Shown here in pieces: positions 45,235-53,709 of a DNA stretch of 64,000 bases (position 1 is the first letter of the stretch; every line of letters starts with the position of its first letter). The notes under the pieces are model-generated. The model was not told the DNA's origin. It saw only the letters and a list, made by a program, of their open reading frames with translations, and ran no database searches. This stretch comes from CAVZBW01 sp963778465. Lineage in GTDB: Bacteria > Actinomycetota > Acidimicrobiia > Acidimicrobiales > RAAP-2. Where the stretch lies: the NCBI GenBank assembly GCA_963778465.1, contig CAVZUK010000003.1, positions 496,001 through 560,000 of the forward strand, read 5' to 3'. The position numbers and the translations under genes were made by a program.

Positions 45235-46628
45235 GTCGCTCCTTGTGCTCCTGTCGTCCCGGGTCCGTGATCGACCAGCACCTTGAGCCCCGCGGCCTCC
45301 GAGAGCTCGCCGGCCAGGCGGCGCGCGTCGCCGACGACGGCGCGCACGTCGACGGTCTGCAGGTCCCCGTCGCGGAGCACCTGGCGACCGTCGATCCACA
45401 CGTCCGCCACGTCGCCGGGCCCTGCGCAGTAGGCCAGCTGCTGGTAGGGGTCGTGGACGTACGCCAGGCGGGGACCGCCGGCCGAGAACCGGACGACGTC
45501 GGCCCGCTTCCCCGGCTCGAGGGACCCGACGGCGTCGCTCAGGCCGAGCGCGCGTGCTCCCTCCGCGGTGGCCATCTCCAGCGCGTCGCGGGCGGTCAGC
45601 GCCTGCGCGTCGAGGTGCTCGAGCTTCTGCAGGAGCGCCGACATCTTGACGACCTGGAGCATGTCGTGGGAGTCGTTGGAGGCCGCCCCGTCCGTGCCGA
45701 GCCCGACGGGGATGCCCGCGCTCCTCAGGCGGGGGACCGGGCACACCCCCGAGGCGAGGATCATGTTGGACAGCGGGTTGTGCACGACCGTCGATCCGTG
45801 CTCGGCCAGGGCCGAAACGTCGGGCTCGAGGACCCAGATGCAATGGGCGAAGACGACGTCGAGGTCGAGCAGTCCCGACTCCCGGGCCCGGTCGAGGTTG
45901 GTGCCGCCGAAGCGCAGGCGGGTCTCGCTCAGCTCCTCACGCACCTCGGCGAGATGCGTGTGCACGGCCCAGCCGTGACGCCTCGCCGCCTCGACGGAGG
46001 CCTCGAGGAGGGCGTCGCTCAGGCTGTGCACGGTCGAGAGGCCCATGCGGAACCCGACCAGCGGGGACTCGTCCGCCCGCCGCGCCAGGCGTTCGTGCTC
46101 GCCGATCAGCTCTGCGACGGGAAGGGGGTCCGGCAGGTCGGAGGCCCCGAAGGACACGGTCCCGCGCATCCCGAGCTCCTCGAGACCGTCGACGACGCCC
46201 AGGCTCGCGAGCGACCCGGAGTTGGTGTGCACGAACATGTCGTTCACGCAGGTGATGCCGGACTGGATCATCTCGGCGCCCTTGAGCAGGGTCCCGGCCT
46301 TGGCGATCTCGGGGGTCAGGCACGCGACGACCGGCCGGATGAGCCGCTCCTGCCATTCGTAGAGGCCCATGGTCTCGCCGAGGCCGGAGATGAGGGCCTC
46401 GGAGAGATGGTCGTGCCCGTTGACGAAGCCCGGCACGACGATGTCGTGCTCGCCACCCCGGGTCGTGGCCGCCGGGAACCGGCGGGCGAGGGCGTCGTGG
46501 GGGCCCACGTCGAGGATCTCGCCGGAGACGGTGTCCAGGGCGACGGCCCCGAGCGTGACGTCGCCGGCCGGTCCCATCGTGAGGACGTGGCCGCCCCGGA
46601 CCAGGACCACGGCGCGGTCGGCGGTCAA
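45231..46628 (-). CDS. TRZ/ATZ-type amidohydrolase (chlorohydrolase/deaminase family)
   Basis: 465 residues from TTG 46628, chosen because TTGA overlaps the upstream stop as in the neighbouring junctions. Metal ligands are in GFVNGHDHLSE (H-x-H), HTHLAEV (His, Glu), FAHCIWV (His) and GLGTDGAASND (Asp). This matches atrazine chlorohydrolase, guanine deaminase and S-adenosylhomocysteine deaminase relatives. A hydrolytic deamination of a heterocycle is likely. A TTG start may keep expression below that of the binding protein. Confidence 0.9.
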   Translation of the reverse strand: MTADRAVVLVRGGHVLTMGPAGDVTLGAVALDTVSGEILDVGPHDALARRFPAATTRGGEHDIVVPGFVNGHDHLSEALISGLGETMGLYEWQERLIRPVVACLTPEIAKAGTLLKGAEMIQSGITCVNDMFVHTNSGSLASLGVVDGLEELGMRGTVSFGASDLPDPLPVAELIGEHERLARRADESPLVGFRMGLSTVHSLSDALLEASVEAARRHGWAVHTHLAEVREELSETRLRFGGTNLDRARESGLLDLDVVFAHCIWVLEPDVSALAEHGSTVVHNPLSNMILASGVCPVPRLRSAGIPVGLGTDGAASNDSHDMLQVVKMSALLQKLEHLDAQALTARDALEMATAEGARALGLSDAVGSLEPGKRADVVRFSAGGPRLAYVHDPYQQLAYCAGPGDVADVWIDGRQVLRDGDLQTVDVRAVVGDARRLAGELSEAAGLKVLVDHGPGTTGAQGAT

Positions 46629-47398
46629 CCCGGCCGCCGTTGATAGGAGGGGGCGAGCTGCTCCACCACGGCGACGACGCCCTGCACGGTCGCGTCGAGG
46701 AAGCGCCGGCCCGACTCGGTCGAGGCGAAGCGCGGTGCGCCGAAGATGGCGGGATGCCCGTCGGCGGGGTCCGGCCATGGCGCGTAGGTCCTCGTGGGCG
46801 GCTCGGGACCCACCAGGTCCCACCCGATGAGCGGTTGGGGGACGCCCTCCAGCCGCTCGAGGTGCACGAGATCTGGTCGCGTCGCCAGCTGGAACGAGGT
46901 CTCGAGCTCGCAGGCGTGTCCCATGCCGCCGATGGGCGAGGCGCGCAGGCGGTGCAGCTCCTCCGCCGCCGGCTCCCAGTAGCTCACGGCGCTGATGTGC
47001 TCCACGGCGTCACCCGCCGCGTCGACCACGCGCCGCGCCACCGCGTCGTTGGAGGTGCCGTTGGGCCGGTTGCCGTTCAAGATCAGGAGCCGACGGAACC
47101 CCGAGGCGACCAGACCGAGGCAGATCTCGAAGACGACCTGCTGGTAGGTCTCGATGGTCAGGCTGATCGTGCCGGGAAAGTTGCGGAACGTCATCGAGTA
47201 GCCGTAGGGGACGGCCGGGGCGACGATGGCGCCGACCCGTTCGGCCACGAGGGTGGCCACGGTCTCCGCCTGCTGGGTGTCGCAGTCGAGCGGGAGGTGG
47301 GGGCCGTGGGCCTCGATGGCGCCCGTCGGGAGGATCACCAGGGTCCCCTGCCGGGCCGCCGCCTCGGCGTCCTGCCACGTCATCTCGGCGAGCTTCAC
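46625..47398 (-). CDS. Creatininase-family amidase
   Basis: 257 residues from GTG 47398. The metal site LPTGAIEAHGPHLPLDCDT (Glu, His, Asp) and the second pair in GMGHACELETSFQL (His, Glu) match creatininase. Relatives open creatinine or act on formamides; the mycofactocin peptidase MftE also belongs here, but no mft genes are nearby. With overlapping neighbours it most likely hydrolyses a cyclic or linear amide produced in this pathway. Confidence 0.9.
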   Translation of the reverse strand: MKLAEMTWQDAEAAARQGTLVILPTGAIEAHGPHLPLDCDTQQAETVATLVAERVGAIVAPAVPYGYSMTFRNFPGTISLTIETYQQVVFEICLGLVASGFRRLLILNGNRPNGTSNDAVARRVVDAAGDAVEHISAVSYWEPAAEELHRLRASPIGGMGHACELETSFQLATRPDLVHLERLEGVPQPLIGWDLVGPEPPTRTYAPWPDPADGHPAIFGAPRFASTESGRRFLDATVQGVVAVVEQLAPSYQRRPG

Positions 47399-48564
47399 GG
47401 TGTGACCCCCTCCGTCGACGCCCCGGGGCGGGCGGGCGATGCCTCGGAGGAGAGGTCGACGATGGCCATCACGGGGCCCCCTCCCGGGGGACCCTGGTGC
47501 ATCGCCGCGACCGAGACGAAGACCGCCGGGTCGCCGATGGCCGCCGCCACGACCCCACCGACCGCGGCCTTGACCTGCCGGTGGTGATGGACGTCCGAGT
47601 CGTTGAGGAGGACCTGGCGCCGGCCTCGCAGCGTGCCCGTGGGGTCGGCCTCGCACTTGACGAAGACGTTGACCACCCTCTCCGTCGCCGCCGCCCTCCC
47701 GGCCGCCCCCTGGGCCTCGGGACCGGAAGGCGCGGCATCCTCGACGGCGCGCCACACGCCGGCGGCGTCGAGGGCGTCACACATGTTGGAGTGACCGGCT
47801 CGGAGTGATCCGGTCGCCCGCCGGCTGTTCCCGATCACGATGACCTGGGCCCGATCGAGCTCCACGCCCGACGAGCACGACGCCACCGTCGAGTACAGGC
47901 CGAGGTCCCGGCAGATCGCGCTCTCCGGGAAGTCGGCGTCGATCTCGCCCAGGGCGATCGCGATGCCGAGGGCGCTCGTGCCGTTGGAGACGTCCATGGA
48001 GCGGTGGATGTCCTCGCTCACCTCGCGCCCGCGGCTGAGCGCCTCGGCCACGCCCTCCATGGTCAGCAGCGGGGTCTTCGTCTGCACCCAGTGGACGTCG
48101 GCCGGGTCGTCGATCTCTGCGTCCGCCATTGCGGCGCCGACCGCCCTCGCCACCTTGTCGACCATGGGTCGGTGACCGATCTCCTCCGGGAGGATCTGCT
48201 CGCTCATCGCCGTCCCGACGGCCAGGCGGCCCTCCGCCGCGCCGCTCGAACCGGGAACCCCTCCGGAGGTACGGGAGAAGACCGTGGCGTGCGGGCTGAT
48301 CACGCCATCGCAGCCGCCGGACCAGACCATCGGGATGGCCTCGATCTCCTTGGGCGACCTCGAGCCCGATCGCTCCAGCACCCCTCGGAAGGCCTGGTCG
48401 GCAAGGATGCGCGTGTAGTCGTTGACGCCCCCGTTCCCCTCGGTCTTGCCGATGACCGCGATCACGTCGTCGGCCGCGACCTCGCCGGAGCCGACGATCG
48501 CCTGGAGGCCGGAGGCATCCGCGACGGACCGGATCATCACCTTGTGCGCCCTCACGTGCGTCAC
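47395..48564 (-). CDS. Barbiturase / cyanuric acid amidohydrolase family
   Basis: 389 residues from GTG 48564, chosen because GAGGCGATCTC precedes it; GTG 48615 is possible but has no ribosome site and lies inside a palindrome. The family's three pseudo-repeats are visible: VIGKTEGNGGVNDYTR, then VWSGGCDGVISPH and later VASCSSGVELDRAQVIVIGN. A Ser-Lys dyad in such repeats opens the ring of barbiturate or cyanurate. It is the first gene of the operon, which suggests that ring opening is central. The substrate cannot be fixed between barbiturates, cyanurate and related cyclic imides. Confidence 0.9.
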   Translation of the reverse strand: MTHVRAHKVMIRSVADASGLQAIVGSGEVAADDVIAVIGKTEGNGGVNDYTRILADQAFRGVLERSGSRSPKEIEAIPMVWSGGCDGVISPHATVFSRTSGGVPGSSGAAEGRLAVGTAMSEQILPEEIGHRPMVDKVARAVGAAMADAEIDDPADVHWVQTKTPLLTMEGVAEALSRGREVSEDIHRSMDVSNGTSALGIAIALGEIDADFPESAICRDLGLYSTVASCSSGVELDRAQVIVIGNSRRATGSLRAGHSNMCDALDAAGVWRAVEDAAPSGPEAQGAAGRAAATERVVNVFVKCEADPTGTLRGRRQVLLNDSDVHHHRQVKAAVGGVVAAAIGDPAVFVSVAAMHQGPPGGGPVMAIVDLSSEASPARPGASTEGVTP

Positions 48565-48610
48565 GAGATCGCCTCGAACGGAGTCCTCGTCGGAGCCACG
48601 GGGGGATCGT

Positions 48611-48637
48611 GACACTGCAACGTGTCCGACATGTCAA
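48611..48637 (-). promoter_or_regulatory. Candidate operon promoter with overlapping palindromes
   Basis: On the minus strand TTGACA (48637-48632) is a perfect -35 element; no good -10 is seen at 17 bases. It overlaps the palindrome GACATGTC (48628-48635) and is followed by GACAC-N6-GTGTC (48611-48626). The palindromes are candidate binding sites for the GntR regulator. Confidence 0.45.
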
Positions 48638-48725
48638 CCGACCATTACGAATCTGTGAACGCCAGAACCGGAAACGACGACGAGAGCGCGAATCCGCGAG
48701 CACCTCCGGCTCGTACCGTGTGGCG

Positions 48726-49193
48726 ATGACGCCGGTCCGGATCCGCGACGCCCGGGCCGACGAGGCCGCGGCGCTGGAGGATCTCCAACGCGACGCTTCC
48801 CTCCAATGGGAGGAGTACCGAGCGGACCTCCTTGCTCACCCCGACGCCATCGAGGTCAAGCCGAGCGACGTCGAGGGTGGTGATTTCCGGGTGGCCGTGC
48901 GAGGGGATCGTCGGCTGGGCTTCTCGGCGGTCCTCGACCCCGTCGACGGGGTCGTCGAGCTCGACGGGCTGTTCGTCGATCCCGCTTCGTGGCACGGTGG
49001 CGTCGGTCGAGCCCTCGTGGTCGACGCGGCGGAACGGGCGGCGCAGAGAGGTGCGGGCTCGATCCGGGTGGTGGCGAACCCGAGGGCCGTCGGCTTCTAC
49101 GGGCGCGTCGGGTTCGCCGCCACCGGCGTCGACGTCCCGACGCGCTTCGGGCCGGGACGGGAGATGGTCCTCCTGCTCGACCCGGGCCCCTGA
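48726..49193 (+). CDS. GNAT-family N-acetyltransferase
   Basis: 155 residues from ATG 48726. Acetyl-CoA-binding fold: VELDGLFVDPASWHGGVGRA (motif A with the Q/RxxGxG/A-like loop), then VANPRAVGFYGRVGFAATG (motif B, with FYGRVGF). It is divergent from the ring-opening operon. The acyl acceptor is unknown. Its last 97 bases overlap the convergent chorismate-lyase-like gene. Confidence 0.88.
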   Translation: MTPVRIRDARADEAAALEDLQRDASLQWEEYRADLLAHPDAIEVKPSDVEGGDFRVAVRGDRRLGFSAVLDPVDGVVELDGLFVDPASWHGGVGRALVVDAAERAAQRGAGSIRVVANPRAVGFYGRVGFAATGVDVPTRFGPGREMVLLLDPGP

Positions 49194-49711
49194 GCCTCGT
49201 CGCCGAGGATCTGCGAGACCGGCTCGAGGAACCACTCGCACACGTCGATGGCGGGCACCTCGCCGACGAGCACCCGCTGGCGGTGGGAGAGCACGGCCTC
49301 CTGCAGGAGCGGCTCGATGTCCGCAGCCGCGCTCTCCGGGCCGAGCGCGCCGCCCAGCGCCTCGCGACGGACCGACAGTCCGTGCTCGAGCAGGACGCGC
49401 CCGATGGGTTCCCGACCGCCCCTCAGGCGGGACATGACGCTCTCGGGCAACCGGCTCGGGGCGATCGTGGACTCGGCATAGACGAAGAGGCGGCCCGTGC
49501 TGCGGCCCGTGAGCAGGACGGCGCGTCGCACGACCGGAGCCGAGGCGCCCAGCGCGAGCGCGTTGTCCGGACCGGCCTGCCGATCCTCCTGGGAGACGAC
49601 CTCGGCTTGGATCGTCTCGCCGGCACGGCCCTCGAGGAACCCGGTCACGGTCGCGGCCTCCCGGCGGAGGTGCCCGGCCAGCTCCTCGCCGATCGACGGC
49701 CCGACGCTCAT
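49097..49711 (-). CDS. Chorismate lyase-like (DUF98) protein
   Basis: 204 residues from ATG 49711. The central part matches the DUF98/UbiC-like fold: VRRAVLLTGRSTGRLFVYAE, then STIAPSRLPESVM and GREPIGRVLLEHGLSVRREA. Relatives cut chorismate to 4-hydroxybenzoate and pyruvate. The last 35 residues are a Pro/Gly/Ser/Arg tail lying antisense to the GNAT gene and may have been gained by loss of an earlier stop. The start overlaps the upstream stop by four bases. Confidence 0.75.
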   Translation of the reverse strand: MSVGPSIGEELAGHLRREAATVTGFLEGRAGETIQAEVVSQEDRQAGPDNALALGASAPVVRRAVLLTGRSTGRLFVYAESTIAPSRLPESVMSRLRGGREPIGRVLLEHGLSVRREALGGALGPESAAADIEPLLQEAVLSHRQRVLVGEVPAIDVCEWFLEPVSQILGDEAQGPGSSRRTISRPGPKRVGTSTPVAANPTRP

Positions 49712-50589
49712 CGTGAGGAGCGGTTCCCGGTCACCGTCCTCGCGGCGAGGACGAACTCGGGATCGCCGCTCGCGCCATGGGCTCGCCGGCACGCCTCGAC
49801 GAGCTTCACCTGGTGAGGGTCGCCGCTGGCCTCCGCCGTCCGGGCGAGCTCGTCGGAGACGTCGCCGACCGTACCGGGTGGGCGCTCGGGGAGGCCCGTC
49901 GGGTAGAGGGCGGCGTGCTCGGCCCGGAGCTGGGCCAGGCCCCCGGCCCCCGCCGTGGTGGAGACGTGGCGCACGAGGATGTCGAGGGCCATCGCGCCGG
50001 TGACGCCGTGCAGGAAGAGGATGCTGGGCGAGGAGAGGTAGTGACGGGCACCCTCCGCCGCGGCTCCGACCACCGCCGCATGGAGGTCGTCGACCGGCGG
50101 CGGCGGACCGGCGTCCTGGCCCGGCCGGAACCGCGCCGCCCAGTAGCCGAGAGCCCGGGCCAGCTCCCGCCGCCGGGGGAGGGTGTCGGACGCCTCGATG
50201 GCCCGCACGGCGTGGGCGGCCCGGATCGCCCCGTGGAAGAGCGCCGTGGCGAGCGCCGGCGTCAGGCGAGGCACCCAGGCGGCGACCGTCTCCCGCCACC
50301 CCTCGCCGTCGATGAGCACCTCGAAGTGCCCGATCCACTCCGGCAGCCGGCGGTAGTCCCCGAGCGACGAGCTCCAATCGAAGGAGGGGTCGAGCTCCGG
50401 GGTCACGCCCGAGCCGGCGATGCGGGAGAACCGGCGCGCCCACCCGTCGATCTCGCGGTCGAACCCGAGGGCGGCGAGCGCCTCGCAGGCCATCGCACCG
50501 TGATTGACGAACCCGTTGGGAAGCTCGAAGCCGGACGAGGCCATCCGCTCGTAGGCGTCGTCCAGCGTCCCCGGTGACGTCGAACCCAT
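49708..50589 (-). CDS. Questin oxidase-like protein
   Basis: 293 residues from ATG 50589. The block ELPNGFVNHGAMACEALAAL and later LFHGAIRAAHAVRAIE and FLHGVTGAMALDIL place histidines as in the questin-oxidase-like family (DUF4243), whose fungal member opens an anthraquinone ring in a cofactor-sparing Baeyer-Villiger step. The bacterial role is unknown. It is co-transcribed with the chorismate-lyase-like gene (four-base overlap), which suggests work on an aromatic compound. Confidence 0.72.
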   Translation of the reverse strand: MGSTSPGTLDDAYERMASSGFELPNGFVNHGAMACEALAALGFDREIDGWARRFSRIAGSGVTPELDPSFDWSSSLGDYRRLPEWIGHFEVLIDGEGWRETVAAWVPRLTPALATALFHGAIRAAHAVRAIEASDTLPRRRELARALGYWAARFRPGQDAGPPPPVDDLHAAVVGAAAEGARHYLSSPSILFLHGVTGAMALDILVRHVSTTAGAGGLAQLRAEHAALYPTGLPERPPGTVGDVSDELARTAEASGDPHQVKLVEACRRAHGASGDPEFVLAARTVTGNRSSR

Positions 50590-50731
50590 GTGTTGAAGCG
50601 TAGGACCTCAAGTTCGGTCGAGGTCAAGGGCCTGTGGGGAGCTTCTCGGCCACGATCCTTGAGGGTGCCGGCCCGTTGTCCCAAGATGGGCGCATGCGAG
50701 GGTCTCGCCAGCGGATCCCCGGGGCCTCCGC

Positions 50732-52015
50732 GTGATCGATGTCCCGCCGGCACGCCGCGGCGAGGTCCTGCGGCACCGGCTGCACGAGCTCGACGTCCGC
50801 CTCACGAGGCATCATCTCCCCCACCTCGCGGCCGGCCGTCGGCTGGGGTTCTGGCTGCTCGCCGGCGCCCTCGTCCTGGCCCTGATCGGGGCGAACCTCC
50901 CGAGCCCGCTCTACGTGGACTACCAGCACGAGTACCGGTTCGGGCCGGAGATGGTCACCTTCATCTTCGCCGCCTACGCCACGGGGGTGCTGGTCGCACT
51001 CTTGTCCCTCGGCCGACTGTCCGACCACCTGGGCCGGCGTCCGGTGCTTGCGGCAGGCCTCTGCCTCGACGCCATGAGCACCGTGCTCTTCCTGACGGCC
51101 AACGGGGTGCCGATGCTGTTCGCGGCGCGGGTGGTCTCGGGTCTGGCGATGGGCCTGGTGCTCGGTGCGGCGACGGCCGCGCTGGCCGAGCTCGAGCCGC
51201 ACCACGACCTCGGGCGGGCGGCGCTCGTGTCGGGCATCGCCACCCTCATGGGATTCGGCCTCGGACCGATCATCTCCGGAGTGGTCGCCGACGTCGCCCC
51301 GTACCCGACGCGATTCGTCTTCGGGATCTACCTGGGGGTGCTGGTGGTGGCCGGCGTCGCCGTGGCGGCGGTCCCCGAGACCGTGAGGTCGCCCGACCGG
51401 CGGGCCAGCCTCCGCCCCGTCGTCGCCGTGCCGCCGGGGATCCGCGCCCGGTTCATCACCGCCGCCATCGCCATCTTCTGCGCCTTCTCCGTGCTGGGGG
51501 TCTATGCGGGACTGGTGTCGTTCCTCCTCCGAGACGTCCTCCACGACCAGAGCCACTCCCTGGCGGGCACCGTCGTCTTTGCCCTCTTCGCCTGCGCGGC
51601 GCTCGCGGAGCTCTTCGGCCAGGGCCTCTCGGGTGCCCTCCTTTTGCGTGCGGGATCCGTGCTGCTGGTCGTCACCCTCGGGGTGGTGGAGCTGGCGTTG
51701 GGCGTGGCCAACCTGGGACTCCTCCTCGTGGCCACCGTCGTCGGGGGAGTCGCGGTGGGCTTCACGTACATGGCCAGCCTGGCCAGGGTCAACCGGATGG
51801 CTCCGGCGAGCGAGCGCGGAGCGGTGCTCTCCGCGCTGTTCGTGTCGGCCTACTGCGGCTTCTCCATCCCGGTGATCGGCATCGGCATCGGGACCCAGCG
51901 CGTGGGCTCGCTCGAGGCGACGGCCGTCGCCGCCGCAGTGATCGCCGCCCTGGTGGTGCTCGCGCTCGTGCTCTCGATCCGGCAGGATGCGGACGGGGGC
52001 GAGAGGGCGCGGTGA
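50732..52015 (+). CDS. MFS transporter
   Basis: 427 residues from GTG 50732. Twelve hydrophobic segments. The loop 2-3 motif GRLSDHLGRRPVLAAG is the classic MFS signature, and SGLAMGLVLGAATAALAELE follows in helix 4. It is probably a drug or metabolite exporter. It is divergent from the questin-oxidase-like operon and 53 bases upstream of the diiron protein gene. Confidence 0.93.
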   Translation: MIDVPPARRGEVLRHRLHELDVRLTRHHLPHLAAGRRLGFWLLAGALVLALIGANLPSPLYVDYQHEYRFGPEMVTFIFAAYATGVLVALLSLGRLSDHLGRRPVLAAGLCLDAMSTVLFLTANGVPMLFAARVVSGLAMGLVLGAATAALAELEPHHDLGRAALVSGIATLMGFGLGPIISGVVADVAPYPTRFVFGIYLGVLVVAGVAVAAVPETVRSPDRRASLRPVVAVPPGIRARFITAAIAIFCAFSVLGVYAGLVSFLLRDVLHDQSHSLAGTVVFALFACAALAELFGQGLSGALLLRAGSVLLVVTLGVVELALGVANLGLLLVATVVGGVAVGFTYMASLARVNRMAPASERGAVLSALFVSAYCGFSIPVIGIGIGTQRVGSLEATAVAAAVIAALVVLALVLSIRQDADGGERAR

Positions 52016-52068
52016 CCGGACGCCGGTCGAGGGTCGGGCACCGGAGCGGGGTGCTCTACGATGCGGGC

Positions 52069-52734
52069 GTGAAACGAGCCGACCTCAACCATCTCTTCGA
52101 CGAGGCGCTGCGTGACCGGCGCCTGCTCCAGCACCCCTTCTACCGGCGGTGGGAGGCCGGGCAGCTGGAGCCCGGAGAGCTGTCCGAGTACGCCGGTCAG
52201 TACCGGCACTTCGAGGCGGCCCTTCCCGAGGTGCTCGACACGGTGGCGCGCGGGTTGGCGGATGCCGGCGCCCGGGCGCTCGTGCAGGCGAACCTCTCCG
52301 ACGAGCTCGGAGAGCCGTCGCCGCACCTCGCTCTCTTCGACGATTTCACGGCAGCGGTGGGGGGGAGCACGTCGGCCGATGCGAGCCCCGCCACGGAGGC
52401 GCTGGTCGCCCTCTACCGTGACCGCTCCGACTCCGACCCGGTAGGTGCGCTCGCCGCCTTGGCGGCCTACGAGGTGCAGGCCCCCGCCATCGCGTCGTCC
52501 AAGGCGGAGGGCCTTCGTGGCCACTACGGCATCTCCCCGGCGGGCACCCGCTTCTGGGACGTGCACGGCGTCATGGACGAGCGTCACGCCACCTGGTCCC
52601 TCGATGCCCTCGAGTCGGTCGTGGAGGACGAGGACGCCGTCCGGACCGCGGCGCGCCAGGCGGCCGACGCATGGTGGGCCTTCCTCGACGAGCGCGAGCT
52701 GAGCCACGCCGCCCGGGTGGGCCAGCCCGCCTGA
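52069..52734 (+). CDS. CADD-like haem-oxygenase-fold diiron protein (candidate pABA synthase)
   Basis: 221 residues from GTG 52069 (GTG 52051 possible). Helical haem-oxygenase-like fold. Candidate metal ligands are E79 and H86 (SDELGEPSPHL), E135 (AAYEVQAP), H166, D170 and H173 (FWDVHGVMDERHATW). From memory, Chlamydia CADD uses E81, H88, E142, H174, D178 and H181, with Tyr27 consumed and Lys152 donating nitrogen to make p-aminobenzoate. Here Y25, Y41 and K145 stand at the matching places. The family call is firm; pABA synthesis is an inference from these residues. It follows the MFS gene. Confidence 0.8.
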   Translation: MKRADLNHLFDEALRDRRLLQHPFYRRWEAGQLEPGELSEYAGQYRHFEAALPEVLDTVARGLADAGARALVQANLSDELGEPSPHLALFDDFTAAVGGSTSADASPATEALVALYRDRSDSDPVGALAALAAYEVQAPAIASSKAEGLRGHYGISPAGTRFWDVHGVMDERHATWSLDALESVVEDEDAVRTAARQAADAWWAFLDERELSHAARVGQPA

Positions 52735-52869
52735 ACCTCGATCGCGGAGACCGAGCGCGACCTGCGCCGCGACGGGCCCGACGCGAAGCGAAACGAAGCG
52801 TGAACGAGCCGTCGCGCCCGGGCAAGCTCCATCAAACAGGATTGATGGACCGGCGGTGGCCCGCGTATC

Positions 52870-53709
52870 GTGCTCCGCGTGTCCCGTCGAGCGCCGCAGG
52901 TTCCCCCGCCGTTCCTGGATTTGGCGGGGCACCCGGTGCGCTGGCGCCTGCTGCAGGAGCTCGTCGGGAGCGACCGTCAGGTCGGTGAGCTGACCGAGCT
53001 GGTCGGCGAGCCCCAGAGCCTCGTCTCGTACCATCTGGCCCGCCTCCGACGAGAGGGCCTGGTGAACACCCAGGCCAGCGCCGCGGACGGTCGGCGCGTC
53101 TACTACCACGTCGATCTCCTCCGGTGCGGGGAGCTCCTCGCCGCCGCCGGAGGCGCGTTGCACCCGGCGCTCGGGCCGTCCGAGGCCGCCGAGCCCCTGC
53201 CCGCTCCCTCGGGGGGTCGCCGCACCGCCGGCGCCCGCCAGACCCACCCCGGGCGCACCGGGGCGACCCGCCGCGTCCCGCGGCTGCTGTTCCTCTGCAC
53301 CGGGAACAGCGCCCGGTCGCAGATGGCCGAGGCGCTGGCGGTCGACCTCTCGTCGGGGGGCGTCGAGGCGCGGAGCGCCGGGAGCCACCCCAAGGCCCTC
53401 CATCCGAACGCCGTCGAGGTCATGGCTCGGCGGGGCATCGACATCTCGGGGGCGAGCACCAAGCACCTGCGGACGTTCAGCCGGGTGCGCTTCGACCACG
53501 TCGTCACGCTCTGCGACAAGGTGCGAGAGGTCTGTCCCGAGTTCCGGGGCCACCCCCGGCGCGTCCACTGGAGCATTCCCGATCCGGCCCGCGGGGGCGG
53601 TAGCGACGCCGAGGCCTACTCCGCCTTCGAGCGCACGGCCCGGGAGTTGGAGACGCGGGTCCGCTTCCTCCTGGCGGCAGTCGGTTTGACCCTGGCGGTC
53701 CGGCCGTGA
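52870..53709 (+). CDS. ArsR-type regulator fused to low-MW phosphatase/arsenate reductase
   Basis: 279 residues from GTG 52870. Residues 15-90 are an ArsR-type winged helix (HPVRWRLLQELVGSDRQVGE, then SYHLARLRREGLV). It lacks the CVC metal motif of classic ArsR; one Cys (C86) lies near its end. After a linker, residues 136-275 are a low-molecular-weight phosphatase/arsenate reductase domain with FLCTGNSARSQMAEA (C143 to R149) and the IPDPA general-acid loop. Sensor and enzyme are thus one protein. It overlaps the chromate transporter gene by four bases, pointing to metal or oxyanion resistance. Confidence 0.88.
   Translation: MLRVSRRAPQVPPPFLDLAGHPVRWRLLQELVGSDRQVGELTELVGEPQSLVSYHLARLRREGLVNTQASAADGRRVYYHVDLLRCGELLAAAGGALHPALGPSEAAEPLPAPSGGRRTAGARQTHPGRTGATRRVPRLLFLCTGNSARSQMAEALAVDLSSGGVEARSAGSHPKALHPNAVEVMARRGIDISGASTKHLRTFSRVRFDHVVTLCDKVREVCPEFRGHPRRVHWSIPDPARGGGSDAEAYSAFERTARELETRVRFLLAAVGLTLAVRP

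Noticed and set aside
46625..47398. Creatininase-family gene as mycofactocin peptidase MftE
   Set aside because: No mftA, mftB, mftC, mftD or mftF is near, and the gene is locked by overlaps into the ring-opening operon.
50590..50731. N-terminal extension joining the MFS-region frame to the CADD-like protein
   Set aside because: The frame is open only because of base composition; the residues before 52051 are a shadow of the MFS gene.
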